From Flavobacterium sp. (lineage in GTDB: Bacteria; Bacteroidota; Bacteroidia; Flavobacteriales; Flavobacteriaceae): a stretch of 50,923 nt of DNA. The position numbers were made by a program, and so were the translations under genes. The stretch spans positions 1-50,923 of the forward strand of contig JAPLEX010000016.1 in the NCBI GenBank assembly GCA_026390995.1, given 5' to 3'. This document shows positions 17,108 to 26,146 of this stretch, piece by piece; the stretch's first letter is position 1, and every line of letters starts with the position of its first letter. The notes beneath the pieces were generated by a model, which had not been told where the DNA came from, did not search any database, and was given only the letters and a program-made list of their open reading frames with translations.

Positions 17108-18262
17108 ATGAAACCATCTGCTTATCCCGCATTATCGCTGCTCTTTATTCTTTTTTCGTCTGTTTGGATATCGTGCAAAAAAGAAGCTGCTCCAGAAAAA
17201 AGTGTGGCTATGCAAGCCCCTTTTGTGACTGTTGAAGCCAAAGACGTGCCCATCTATACCGAATATGCCGCGCAAACTTCGGGTGATATTGACTTGGATT
17301 TAGTTTCCCGGGTTGACGGCACACTCACCGGCATTCATTTTAAAGACGGCCAATTTGTAAAAAAAGGCCAACTCTTGTATACCATAGACCCCTTGCCTTA
17401 TGAAACGCAAGTGGAGCAAGTGCGGGGCCAAGTTGCCATGGCGCAAAGTCGTTTGGCCAATGCCCAAGAAGAACTCAACCGCATCAAACCTTTGGCCGAG
17501 ATGAATGCCGTGAGCAAACGAGAACTCGATGCAGCAACCGCCAATTTTCAGGCTGCCAAAGCCAACTACAGCAGCGCTTCAGCAAGTTTGAAAAATCAAC
17601 AATTAGAAAAAAGTTACTGCCAAATAACTGCCCTAATGGACGGCATCATTGGCATCAGTAAAGTAGAGGTAGGCGATTACATCAGCCGCATGAGCGCCAC
17701 CTCCAAACTCAACACCTTGTCTAAACTGGATGTGGTAGGCGCCAAGTTTACCGTGAGTGAAACCCAATACTTGCAACATGTAAAAGCACTAAAAGCAGGT
17801 GACAAAAACGCCTTTGACCAAATCGAAATGGTCTTGTCAGACGGAACAGTGCATCCCTACAAAGGAAAATTAGATTACGCCGACAACCGCATTGATCCAA
17901 CTACCGGAACCATGACGGTAAAGGCGAGTTTTCCTAACCCAGACAAAACCTTGCGTTCAGGCCAGTTTTGCAAAGTGCGCTTTGCCTCGCATACCGAAAA
18001 GAATGCCTTGGTAGTGCCGCAAAAAGCAGTAACCGAAATGCAAGGGATTTTTCAGGTAAACACCTTAAACGAAAAAAACGTGCTGGAAGTAAAAATTGTA
18101 GAAGTAGGTTCGAAAGTGGATGAAAATTGGGTAATTACCAAAGGCCTCCATTCGGGTGATCGCGTAGCCATTATCGGCAATCAATTTATGCAGCCCGGGA
18201 TGCCCGTAGTGCCTGTGCCTTATGTAGCCGAGCCCTTGAAAAAATTAACACAAGCCAACTAA
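17108..18262 (+). CDS. RND efflux periplasmic adaptor lipoprotein (AcrA/MexA type)
   Basis: Periplasmic membrane-fusion subunit linking the inner-membrane pump to the outer-membrane channel. It has a lipoprotein signal with WISC lipobox (Cys near residue 23). It then shows the lipoyl half-motif VDGTLTGIHFKDGQFVKKGQ, an alpha-helical hairpin (about 95-155, Ala/Gln/Glu-rich), the second lipoyl half and a beta-barrel (RIDPTTGTMTVKASFPNP, LRSGQFCKVRF). The 384 residues are complete. Only 2 bases separate its stop from the pump gene, so all three subunits form one operon. Substrate range cannot be read from sequence; hydrophobic drugs are typical. Confidence 0.93.
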   Translation: MKPSAYPALSLLFILFSSVWISCKKEAAPEKSVAMQAPFVTVEAKDVPIYTEYAAQTSGDIDLDLVSRVDGTLTGIHFKDGQFVKKGQLLYTIDPLPYETQVEQVRGQVAMAQSRLANAQEELNRIKPLAEMNAVSKRELDAATANFQAAKANYSSASASLKNQQLEKSYCQITALMDGIIGISKVEVGDYISRMSATSKLNTLSKLDVVGAKFTVSETQYLQHVKALKAGDKNAFDQIEMVLSDGTVHPYKGKLDYADNRIDPTTGTMTVKASFPNPDKTLRSGQFCKVRFASHTEKNALVVPQKAVTEMQGIFQVNTLNEKNVLEVKIVEVGSKVDENWVITKGLHSGDRVAIIGNQFMQPGMPVVPVPYVAEPLKKLTQAN

Positions 18263-18264
18263 GT

Positions 18265-21200
18265 ATGGATAATTTTTTTGTTAGACGGCCCATCGTCGCG
18301 ATTGTATTGTCGCTGTTTATTGTAATCATAGGCGGATTGGCCATTACCTCTACGCCGGTATCGCAATATCCCGAAATTGCGCCTCCGGTTATTCAGATTC
18401 AAACCAATTACCGCGGTGCCAATGCCCTCAATGTAGAGCAAGCCGTGGCTACGCCCATTGAACAAAAAGTAAATGGTGTCGAGAACATGCTGTACATGCA
18501 ATCGACCAATTCGGGCGACGGAAACATGTCGTTGTCGGTTACGTTTGACATGGGCACCGATTTGGACAAAGCCACAATGCTTACCCAAAATCGCGTGTTG
18601 CAAGCCACCTCAACCTTGCCGATTGACGTAAAAAACACCGGGGTGACCACCAAAAAATCATTGGCCATGCCGTTGTTGCTGGTTTCCTTGTATTCGCCCA
18701 ATAATACCTACGACAACAACTTTTTGTCCAATTATGCCAGCATCAATTTGGTGGATGCCTTGGCGCGTATCAAAGGTGTGGGTGAAGTATCGTTATTTGG
18801 CGGTAGCAATTATGCCATGCGCATTTGGACCAAGCCCGATATTTTGGCCAAGTATAACCTCACCATTACCGACATTATGAATGCCATTCGGGAGCAAAAT
18901 GCCATTGCCCCTGGAGGGAAACTGGGTGCGCCACCGGCCAAATTTGGCAACGAATACACCTACAACGTAACCCTCAAAGACCGCCTAATTACCGAGGCCG
19001 ATTTTGAAAACATCTTGCTCAAATCCAACAACAGTAACCAACAAGTGCGACTCAAAGATGTGGCCCGGGTGAATTTAGGCATCGAAACCTATGCGGTAGA
19101 TGCGCGCATGAATGGCAAGCCGGCTACGACCATCAACATCAAGCAAATGCCGGGATCCAATGCCTTGGATGTGGCGGCCAACATCAAAAAGGTGGTGGAA
19201 GAAGAAAGCAAAAAATTTCCTAAAGACTTAAGATATAAAATCTCCTTAGACACGACTTTGGCCGTATCGGAAGGAATTAATGAAATCATGCATACCTTGT
19301 TTGAAGCGGTATTGCTGGTAATTATCGTGGTATTTCTCTTCTTACAAAATTGGCGTGCTACCTTGATTCCTTTGCTTACTGTGCCCGTTTCGCTAATTGG
19401 GGTATTTATGTTTTTCCCACTCTTGGGCTTCTCGGTAAATGTTTTATCGTTACTGGGATTGGTGTTGGCCATTGGAATAGTCGTCGACGATGCCATTGTG
19501 GTGGTCGAGGCCGTGATGCACCACATTCAGCACGGGAAAAGTCCGCGGGAAGCGACCAACTTGGCCATGAAAGAAGTAGCCGGCCCGGTAATTGCGATTG
19601 CAATAATTTTGATTGCCGTATTTGTACCGGTAGCCTTGACGCCTGGAATTACAGGACGTTTATACCAACAATTTGCGATTACCATTGCCATTTCGGTGTT
19701 GTTCTCGGCCATCAGCGCCTTGACCTTGAGTCCGGCCCTGTGTTCTATTTTACTTAAACCCAACCAAGAAGCCAAAGGTTGGCTGGGTAAATTCTTTGAC
19801 GGATTCAACAAACGTTTTGATGCCTTTACCAATAGATATACCGGTTTTGCTCAATTGTTGATTAAGAAATCCATACGGTCTTTTGTGTTTATTGGGCTAA
19901 TTATAGGCGCCGTAGTGCTTTTGGGTGGTAAAATTCCCGGCGGATTTGTACCCGAAGAAGACCAAGGTTATTTGTTTCTAAACGTAGAATTGCCAAGTGC
20001 CTCCTCCTTAGAACGCACCAATCAAGTGTGTAAAAAAGTGGAATCCATTTTGGGCAAAAACGAAAACATCGATTCCTACACCATGGTGTCGGGTTTTAGT
20101 TTAATTAAAAACTCAATTGCCACCAACAATGCCGTGTTTTTTGTCTCGCTCAAAGAATGGAGCGAACGCAAAGAAGACGTGTTTCAAATCATCAAAACGC
20201 TCAATGGCCAAACGATTGCTGGTATTTCTGATGCCACGGTATTTGCTTTTGGTCCGCCTCCGATTTCGGGTATTGGAAACGCAGCGGGTTTCTCTCTTAT
20301 GTTGCAAGACCGCGGTGGAAATACGCCCCAATACTTGGCTCAAAATGCAGCGGCCTTTATGGCTGCAGCCCAAAAGCATCCCGAAATTGGCAGCATCCGC
20401 ACCACCTTTAATCCCAATGTGCCCCAAATTCGGTTGGATATTGACCGCGATAAAGTAGAGGCATTAAACCTCTCGCTGTCTGAAGTAAATGCCACCATAG
20501 GCAGCAGTTTGGGTGGCCAATACGTAAACGAATTCAACAAATACGGTCGTCAATACATTGTGCTCATTCAGGCCGCGCCCGAATACACCATCAATCCCGA
20601 AGACATCAATAAAATATTTGTGCGTAGCCGCGACAACAAAATGATTCCGCTTTCAACCATAGCGACCGTGATTCGCGAAACCGGGCCCGAATTTACCACC
20701 CGATTTAATTTGTACCGATCGGCCGAAATTAGCGGAACGCCCGCCGATGGCTTTAGCAGCACGGATGCGCTCAATGCCTTGGAAGAAACGGCCAAAGAAG
20801 TATTACCAAAAGACATGGGCTACGAATGGTCGGGCATGAGTTTTCAGGAAAAAGCCGCGGAAGGCAAAGGGGGAACCGTGTTTTTAATGGCCTTGATTTT
20901 TGTGTTTCTCATCTTGGCAGCCCAATACGAGAGCTGGAAACTGCCGTTTAGTGTATTGCTTGGCACGCCGTTTGCCATATTTGGCGCCTTTTTGGGCTTG
21001 TATTTGTGTAATTTATTCAATCCCGGCTATGTGAATAATGTATTTGCGCAAATTGGCTTGGTGATGCTCATTGGTTTGGCGGCCAAAAACGCCATCTTGA
21101 TTATCGAGTTTGCCAAAGCCGAATACGACAAAGGCATGCCGCTCAAAGAAGCCGCGATTTATGCCGCCAAGTTGCGTTTTCGACCCATTTTGATGACGGC

Positions 21201-21411
21201 TTTTGCCTTTATCTTGGGCGTAGTGCCCTTGCTTACCGCCACCGGTGCGGGCGCACAAGCACGAAAAGTAATGGGAATGACGGTATTTAGCGGAATGTTG
21301 GTGGCCACCATTTTGGGTGTGTGTTTGATTCCGTTTTTGTATGTAACCATTGAAAGTCTTGGGGAAAAACAAGTTGTGACTCCTACTAATACCGATACCG
21401 ATGAAAAATAA
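18265..21411 (+). CDS. RND multidrug efflux pump, HAE1 family (AcrB type)
   Basis: Inner-membrane proton-driven pump subunit, trimeric in the family. It opens with MDNFFVRRPIVAIVLSLF (TM1) and carries two large periplasmic loops and 12 expected membrane segments. TM4 has the proton-relay aspartate pair in GIVVDDAIVVVEAV, and TM10 has the partner lysine in GLAAKNAILIIEFAK. PVSQYPEIAPP and GFVPEEDQGYLFLNV are family hallmarks that separate it from metal pumps. At 1048 residues it is full length. The end overlaps the outer-membrane channel gene by 11 bases. Confidence 0.95.
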   Translation: MDNFFVRRPIVAIVLSLFIVIIGGLAITSTPVSQYPEIAPPVIQIQTNYRGANALNVEQAVATPIEQKVNGVENMLYMQSTNSGDGNMSLSVTFDMGTDLDKATMLTQNRVLQATSTLPIDVKNTGVTTKKSLAMPLLLVSLYSPNNTYDNNFLSNYASINLVDALARIKGVGEVSLFGGSNYAMRIWTKPDILAKYNLTITDIMNAIREQNAIAPGGKLGAPPAKFGNEYTYNVTLKDRLITEADFENILLKSNNSNQQVRLKDVARVNLGIETYAVDARMNGKPATTINIKQMPGSNALDVAANIKKVVEEESKKFPKDLRYKISLDTTLAVSEGINEIMHTLFEAVLLVIIVVFLFLQNWRATLIPLLTVPVSLIGVFMFFPLLGFSVNVLSLLGLVLAIGIVVDDAIVVVEAVMHHIQHGKSPREATNLAMKEVAGPVIAIAIILIAVFVPVALTPGITGRLYQQFAITIAISVLFSAISALTLSPALCSILLKPNQEAKGWLGKFFDGFNKRFDAFTNRYTGFAQLLIKKSIRSFVFIGLIIGAVVLLGGKIPGGFVPEEDQGYLFLNVELPSASSLERTNQVCKKVESILGKNENIDSYTMVSGFSLIKNSIATNNAVFFVSLKEWSERKEDVFQIIKTLNGQTIAGISDATVFAFGPPPISGIGNAAGFSLMLQDRGGNTPQYLAQNAAAFMAAAQKHPEIGSIRTTFNPNVPQIRLDIDRDKVEALNLSLSEVNATIGSSLGGQYVNEFNKYGRQYIVLIQAAPEYTINPEDINKIFVRSRDNKMIPLSTIATVIRETGPEFTTRFNLYRSAEISGTPADGFSSTDALNALEETAKEVLPKDMGYEWSGMSFQEKAAEGKGGTVFLMALIFVFLILAAQYESWKLPFSVLLGTPFAIFGAFLGLYLCNLFNPGYVNNVFAQIGLVMLIGLAAKNAILIIEFAKAEYDKGMPLKEAAIYAAKLRFRPILMTAFAFILGVVPLLTATGAGAQARKVMGMTVFSGMLVATILGVCLIPFLYVTIESLGEKQVVTPTNTDTDEK

Positions 21412-22759
21412 ATTGATTCTTGGCTTACTGGTTTCCTTACTTTTAGCCAGTTGTAAAGTAGGTCCAGCCTATAATCGACCCGAATTGGGATCACCTGCCT
21501 CGTTTTTACAGGCACAACAACTATCCGAAAACGAATCCGTGGCGAATATCAAGTGGTTTAGTTTGTTTAATGATCCTGAATTATCCGCCTTGATTCAAAA
21601 AGGAGTGGAAAACAACTACGACCTGAAGATTGCGCTGGCTCGCATGGATCAAGCCCAAGCCGTTTTGGGCATTACCAAAGCCAATTTATTGCCCAGCGTG
21701 GGGTATTCGGCTACGGTAAATAGGCCGGAATCCCTTGTTAATCCGTCAACCGCCTTTGGCACCTTGAACTGGGAGTTGGATTTTTTTGGTAAAATTCGAT
21801 CTGAAAAAAGTGCCTTACAAAACGAATTGTTGGCCACCGATGAAGCTAGAAAAGCTATTCTCTCTGAATTGGTCGCACAAATAGCGAGTACCTATTTTAA
21901 TTTGCGCGATTTTGACAACCGTTTGCGCATTACCCAACGCACCGTTGAGTCTAGAAAAGCAACCTATGACATTGTGGTGAAGCGTTTTGAAAAAGGCTAT
22001 GTGTCAGAGCTGGATAAAGTACAAATCGAGCAACAAGTAGCGCTTGCCGAAGGAACCTTGCAACAAATTATTCGCGAAATCACCTATTTGGAAAATGCCT
22101 TGCAGCTGCTCACCGGGCAAATGCCAGGAGCAGTAAAGCGTGGTCCAGAAAATAGCGGCCTCAACGAAAACTTGGTTTTACCGGCTTCAATTCCGGCCAA
22201 TTTGTTAGAGAATCGTCCCGATGTGAAAAAAGCCGAACTGGCCTATAAAGCAGCCGTTGATCGCATTGGTGTGGCCAAAGCCATGCAATATCCGTCGTTT
22301 AATATTTTGGCTTTTGCAGGCTATGCCCAACCCGATCTAATGGAATTGTTTAGACCCAGCTCATTTACCAAAGGGGCAGCGGCCACTGTTTCAGGAAATG
22401 TGTTTGCCTTTGGAAAAAACCGACGTAGAGTTGTATTGTACAAAAGTTTAGCAAACGAAGCCGAACTGCAGTTTCGCAAAACCTTTTTGACCGCATTGAT
22501 TGAAGTAGAAAACGCCTTGGTACAATTGAATACCTATAAAGCAGAATGGGCTGCCGCCGACAAACAAACCCTAGCGACACAACAGTATTTGAAGTTATCG
22601 CAAGCACGCTATGAAGCGGGTTACGTATCCTATTTAGAAGTTTTGGATGCCGAACGATCCTTGTTTAGCGCTGAGTTAAATCGGTCGTATTTGGCCCAGC
22701 AAAAACAAATTGCCACGGTACAATTGTACAAAGCCTTAGGAGGCGGTTGGCAAAACTAA
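21401..22759 (+). CDS. Outer-membrane efflux lipoprotein (TolC/NodT family)
   Basis: Trimeric exit duct of the RND system. The lipoprotein signal LLLASC (Cys near residue 18) is followed by KVGPAYNRPELG, the standard start of NodT-type channels. Two homologous helical/strand repeats follow, with NWELDFFGKIRSEKSA, the LLENRPDVKKAELAYKAA motif in the middle, and the second-repeat counterpart ARYEAGYVSYLEVLDAE. The 452 residues are complete. Last gene of the three-gene efflux operon, ending at a strong hairpin. Confidence 0.94.
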   Translation: MKNKLILGLLVSLLLASCKVGPAYNRPELGSPASFLQAQQLSENESVANIKWFSLFNDPELSALIQKGVENNYDLKIALARMDQAQAVLGITKANLLPSVGYSATVNRPESLVNPSTAFGTLNWELDFFGKIRSEKSALQNELLATDEARKAILSELVAQIASTYFNLRDFDNRLRITQRTVESRKATYDIVVKRFEKGYVSELDKVQIEQQVALAEGTLQQIIREITYLENALQLLTGQMPGAVKRGPENSGLNENLVLPASIPANLLENRPDVKKAELAYKAAVDRIGVAKAMQYPSFNILAFAGYAQPDLMELFRPSSFTKGAAATVSGNVFAFGKNRRRVVLYKSLANEAELQFRKTFLTALIEVENALVQLNTYKAEWAAADKQTLATQQYLKLSQARYEAGYVSYLEVLDAERSLFSAELNRSYLAQQKQIATVQLYKALGGGWQN

Positions 22760-22768
22760 ACCATAAAA

Positions 22769-22796
22769 AAACCACGCTACTGGCGTGGTTTTTTTA
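22769..22796 (+). terminator. Bidirectional terminator between the efflux operon and the bacilliredoxin gene
   Basis: 9-bp stem AAACCACGC (22769-22777) / GCGTGGTTT (22783-22791) with A and T runs on the two sides, so it can work from both strands. Confidence 0.9.
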
Positions 22797-22810
22797 TGTT
22801 CAATTGAAAC

Positions 22811-23221
22811 CTAGCAATATTCTGCGTAGGCATCTTGCAAGTTTTCGGCAATCAACTCAGCAGGACGACCCTCAATGTGGTGACGCTCTAGCATGTGAAC
22901 CAATTCACCATTTTTGAACAAGGCCATACAAGGCGATGACGGTGGAAAAGGAAACATGTGCTGACGCGCTGCATCTACCGCTTCTTTATCAACGCCGGCA
23001 AAAACAGTTACTAAGTGGTCCGGTTTTTTGGTGCCGGCTATACTCATTTTGGCGCCTGGACGGGCATTGCGAGCAGCACAACCACAAACGGAATTGATAA
23101 CAACCAAAGTAGATCCTTCGGTTTTTAAGGCGGCATCAACAGCCGCTGCGGAGTATAAATTTTCGAAGCCCGAATCGGTTAGTTCGGCTCTCATGGGATT
23201 CACCATTTCTGCTGGATACAT
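22811..23221 (-). CDS. BrxA/BrxB-family bacilliredoxin
   Basis: Thiol-disulfide protein of the YphP/YqiW (DUF1094) family, which removes bacillithiol from proteins after oxidative stress. MYPAEMVNPMRAELT is the conserved N-terminus and fixes the start at 23221. The longer frame to 23275 would add 18 hydrophobic residues not seen in the family. The CGC redox motif lies in VVINSVCGCAARNARPG, and FPPSSPCMALFKNGELVHMLERHHIEG closes the thioredoxin-like fold. 136 residues, intact. Some Bacteroidota make bacillithiol, so the role is plausible here. Confidence 0.92.
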   Translation of the reverse strand: MYPAEMVNPMRAELTDSGFENLYSAAAVDAALKTEGSTLVVINSVCGCAARNARPGAKMSIAGTKKPDHLVTVFAGVDKEAVDAARQHMFPFPPSSPCMALFKNGELVHMLERHHIEGRPAELIAENLQDAYAEYC

Positions 23222-23264
23222 ACTATTTGTGTTTAGATTGAGGAAATTTATGTAAAATTCGAGG

Positions 23265-23272
23265 CAAAGATA
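23265..23272 (-). promoter_or_regulatory. Candidate -7 promoter element of the bacilliredoxin gene
   Basis: Minus-strand TATCTTTG, an exact TAnnTTTG match, 43 bases before the chosen start at 23221. It sits so close to the alternative start at 23275 that this longer start is excluded. Confidence 0.45.
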
Positions 23273-23332
23273 CACAGAAATTGACCTATATTTTGTTGTG
23301 CTTTAGGAGAAATTTAGGAAATCTTGTTGGGT

Positions 23333-24295
23333 TTAGGCGCTGTATTTTTCCTTGATTTTGTCCACAATCACTTGGGCCAATTTGAGGTGGCTTTCGTGCG
23401 TCCAGCCGGCAATGTGCGGTGAAAGCAGTACGTTGGGCATGGCCAATAAGGCTTGGAAAGCCGCTGGAATTTCGGAGGTATTTTCTTGAAACAAGGTCTC
23501 GAAGGAACTTTTTTCAAATTCCAACACATCAAGGCCTGCGCCTAAAATTTGGCCACTTTGTAATGCCTCCACCAAATCGGCAGTGACTACATTTTTACCA
23601 CGGGCGGTATTGATGAGCCAAAACGGTTTGGCAAAAGCATCTATAAAATTCTTGTTTACCAGTTGATGCGTGAGCGGTGTCCAAGGCACATGCAAACTGA
23701 GCACATCGGCTTGTTGTTGCAGTTCTTGGAGTGAAACTTGTTGGGCATGGGCATCGCCTATATTTTTTTGGATATCGTAACACAGCACCTTGACGTCAAA
23801 GCCCTGCAGTTTTTTGGCAAATGATTTTCCCATGTTGCCATACCCAAGGAGTCCGATGGTTTTCCCTTCGAGTTCATAGCCACGGTTTCCTTCGCGTTGC
23901 CACACCCCTTGGCGTATTTGCGCATTGGCCTGATTCAAGTTGTTGAACAAGTTGAGTAGCATACCCAAAGCGTGTTCGCCCACGGCATTGCTGTTCCCCT
24001 CGGGGGCCGCAATGAGGGTGATGTTTTTTTCTTGGGCGTAGTCGCAATCGATGCTTTCGAGGCCGGCGCCTACGCGAGCAATGAATTGCAACTGGGTAGC
24101 GCTGTCGATAAATGCTTTGTCTATCGGGAAACGGCTGCGAATGACGATACCATGGTACTCGGGCATGCGCGCCATGATTTCGGCTTTAGACGAGGTAAAA
24201 TCGGCGGTGTTGGAAAAACCCAAAGACTCAAGTGTATCCCACAAATAGGGATGATTGCTGTCGAGGTGAAGAATTTTTATCGTGTTCAAATCCAT
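23333..24295 (-). CDS. D-isomer-specific 2-hydroxyacid dehydrogenase
   Basis: NAD(P)-dependent oxidoreductase of the SerA/LdhA superfamily. The catalytic domain halves flank a Rossmann domain with GLLGYGNMGKSFAKKL. Catalytic residues are visible: Arg in INTARGKNVV, Glu in LDVLEFEKSS and His in SPHIAGWT. The 320 residues lack the C-terminal ACT domain of long 3-phosphoglycerate dehydrogenases. The position next to mgtE and the ksgA-serS block recurs in flavobacteria, as far as I recall. The substrate cannot be fixed; hydroxypyruvate, glyoxylate or 3-phosphoglycerate are all possible. Confidence 0.88.
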   Translation of the reverse strand: MDLNTIKILHLDSNHPYLWDTLESLGFSNTADFTSSKAEIMARMPEYHGIVIRSRFPIDKAFIDSATQLQFIARVGAGLESIDCDYAQEKNITLIAAPEGNSNAVGEHALGMLLNLFNNLNQANAQIRQGVWQREGNRGYELEGKTIGLLGYGNMGKSFAKKLQGFDVKVLCYDIQKNIGDAHAQQVSLQELQQQADVLSLHVPWTPLTHQLVNKNFIDAFAKPFWLINTARGKNVVTADLVEALQSGQILGAGLDVLEFEKSSFETLFQENTSEIPAAFQALLAMPNVLLSPHIAGWTHESHLKLAQVIVDKIKEKYSA

Positions 24296-24408
24296 GGCGT
24301 GTGTTTGTTTTTTGGGCGCATTAGCGATGGCAGTGGCATCCTTTTGTGTAGGCTAGCCGGAGCAAAAGATACAACGGACAGCGCGACCTGAACAGGGAAT
24401 GCCCAAGC

Positions 24409-25761
24409 TTAAAATCCCAAAATCAATTTGGCGATCGAAAAATAAATTAATATTCCACAAATGTCGTTGCTGGTAGTGATAAAAGGTCCGGTGGCCAAGG
24501 CAGGATCGATGCCAAATTTGTCGAGTAATAAGGGGATAAAGGTGCCAATGAGTGAGGCAATAATAATTACGGAGACCAACGCAATGGTTACAATTATGCC
24601 GATAATCACTTCTACATTGAGCAGAAAATGACTGCCCACAAATAAGATGGCGGCCAAAATTACGCCATTGAGTAAACTCAAGGAAACTTCTTTGAGTAAT
24701 CGATTGATAATGGATCCGCTCAGGGTGTCGTTGGCCAAACCTTGCACGATAATCGCCGAGGATTGTACCCCCACGTTTCCGGCCATCGCGGCAATAAGCG
24801 GCGTGAAGAAAAACAAGTTGCCGTGGTTGAGCATGGCGCCTTCAAACAGGCCCAACACTTTTACGGTAATAAATCCGCCCAACAGCGCCAACACCAACCA
24901 AGGCAAACGGGCTTTGGTCAATTCGATGATGCTGTCATCGGCTTCTACGTCTTGGGAGATACCCGCCGCCAATTGGTAATCTTTGTCGGCTTCGTCCTTG
25001 ATTACGTCTACGATATCATCAATGGTAATGCGGCCTACCAATCGGCCCAACTCGTCGACTACAGGAATGGCCTCCAAGTCATACTTTTGCATGATACGGG
25101 CCACTTCCACGTCTTCGGTGTCAACCTTTACGTAATTTAGTTTGCTAATGTATACTTGGCTAATGGGTGTTTTGGTCGAGGTGGTTAGCAAATCTTTGAG
25201 CGACAAACGGCCTTTCAGGCGGTCTTCGTCATCAACCACATAGATAGAATGCACGCGGGAAATGTTTTCGGCTTGGATGCGCATTTCTTTGACACAGGTG
25301 AGTACGTTCCAATTTTCGTTGACTTTTACCAACTCTTTGTGCATGATTCCTCCTGCGGTATCCTCGTCGTAACGCAATAACTCGACAATGTCCTTGGCGT
25401 GCTCTACGTCTTGCAGCTCGGAGATTACCTCTTCTTTTCGGTCTCGAGAAAGTTCGGCGATGATATCCGCCGCATCATTGGTTTCTAATTCATCTAATTC
25501 TTCTGCAATCTCTTTGGGCGAAAGGCGATTCAAGATGTTTTCACGCAAATCATCTTCCAACTCCAAGAGTATTTCAGCCGTTTTCTCGGAATCTAATACC
25601 TTAAAAATATAGGTGGCTTCGTCAAAATCGAGTTCGTCAAGAATCTCGGCGATATCAGCATGGTGTAAATCATTCAACAACAATTCAAGCTGATTGTCAT
25701 TCTTTTCCTGAATGAATTGCTCGAGTTGTTGAATAAGTTCTTTGCTGATTTTAAATTCCAT
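24409..25761 (-). CDS. mgtE: Magnesium transporter MgtE
   Basis: Inner-membrane Mg2+ channel of the SLC41/MgtE family. The N-terminal superhelical MgtE_N domain (about 1-125; [18 protein letters not shown]) and a CBS pair (about 130-255; [33 protein letters not shown]) sense cytosolic Mg2+. The five-helix pore domain (about 280-450) holds the conserved [17 protein letters not shown] and the terminal [12 protein letters not shown]. 450 residues, intact. Its ATG overlaps the stop of a leftover ksgA 3' fragment, the trace of an older ksgA-mgtE operon now separated by about 3.8 kb. I could not find a good replacement promoter. Confidence 0.94.
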   Translation of the reverse strand: MEFKISKELIQQLEQFIQEKNDNQLELLLNDLHHADIAEILDELDFDEATYIFKVLDSEKTAEILLELEDDLRENILNRLSPKEIAEELDELETNDAADIIAELSRDRKEEVISELQDVEHAKDIVELLRYDEDTAGGIMHKELVKVNENWNVLTCVKEMRIQAENISRVHSIYVVDDEDRLKGRLSLKDLLTTSTKTPISQVYISKLNYVKVDTEDVEVARIMQKYDLEAIPVVDELGRLVGRITIDDIVDVIKDEADKDYQLAAGISQDVEADDSIIELTKARLPWLVLALLGGFITVKVLGLFEGAMLNHGNLFFFTPLIAAMAGNVGVQSSAIIVQGLANDTLSGSIINRLLKEVSLSLLNGVILAAILFVGSHFLLNVEVIIGIIVTIALVSVIIIASLIGTFIPLLLDKFGIDPALATGPFITTSNDICGILIYFSIAKLILGF

Positions 25762-25888
25762 CGGAAGCTATTTTTTGAGTTAGTCCAATAAATTGATCGA
25801 CGTCCAATTGTTCCGGACGGAGGTCAAAGATACTATCTTCTCGCAAATTATCAGATAAATTTAAAGTTTTTAAACTGTTGCGGAGGGT
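25751..25888 (-). pseudogene. Truncated duplicate of the ksgA 3' end
   Basis: Minus-strand remnant encoding the last 44 or so residues of KsgA (reads [18 protein letters not shown], later [15 protein letters not shown], stop). It is 127/129 identical by my alignment to the end of intact ksgA at 29613-29741. Differences are a G/T and a C/T; one gives Leu instead of Ile. Its final codons run GAT GGA ATT TAA and overlap the mgtE start (ATGGAATTTAA), so this copy keeps the ancestral junction while intact ksgA ends differently (ASDII). Confidence 0.9.
25760..25888. repeat. 129-bp direct repeat, copy A (ksgA 3' end)
   Basis: Left member of a direct repeat flanking the lamin-tail/CotH T9SS gene. 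The right member is at 29613-29741. Homology stops sharply at both ends. Confidence 0.92.
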
Positions 25889-26089
25889 CTTGATGCAGTT
25901 GCATATATCTAATAATTGAATAAGACAAATGACAATCGCATACTGTTGTACATCATTAACTCGCTCGAACTAAAATATTCATATGATCTAAATTTGATAA
26001 AATTGTATAAAAATAAATTGAAATTATAGCCCTCAAAAGCAGATTTTATGCTTTTCGTACTCCTTTTTTTGCTTTGTGTCGAAAAAAAG
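25889..26089. other. AT-rich spacer upstream of the lamin-tail gene
   Basis: No open frame of note and no recognised RNA. With the ksgA fragment it forms the gene-poor 385-base gap between mgtE and the T9SS gene. Confidence 0.5.
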
Positions 26090-26119
26090 TTGGGGTAAAG
26101 ACCAAATTATTTACATTCG
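26090..26119 (+). promoter_or_regulatory. Candidate promoter of the lamin-tail/CotH T9SS gene
   Basis: TTG (26090-26092), 19-base spacer, TACATTCG (26112-26119), a TAnnTTYG form of the Bacteroidota -7 element. It ends 27 bases before the ATG. Confidence 0.5.
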
Positions 26120-26146
26120 CCACCCAATTAAATAACATATAAAAGG

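Noticed and set aside
19350-19757. Long frames in other phases inside the RND pump and other large genes
   Set aside because: Shadows of strongly coding sequence; no family resemblance and no start context.
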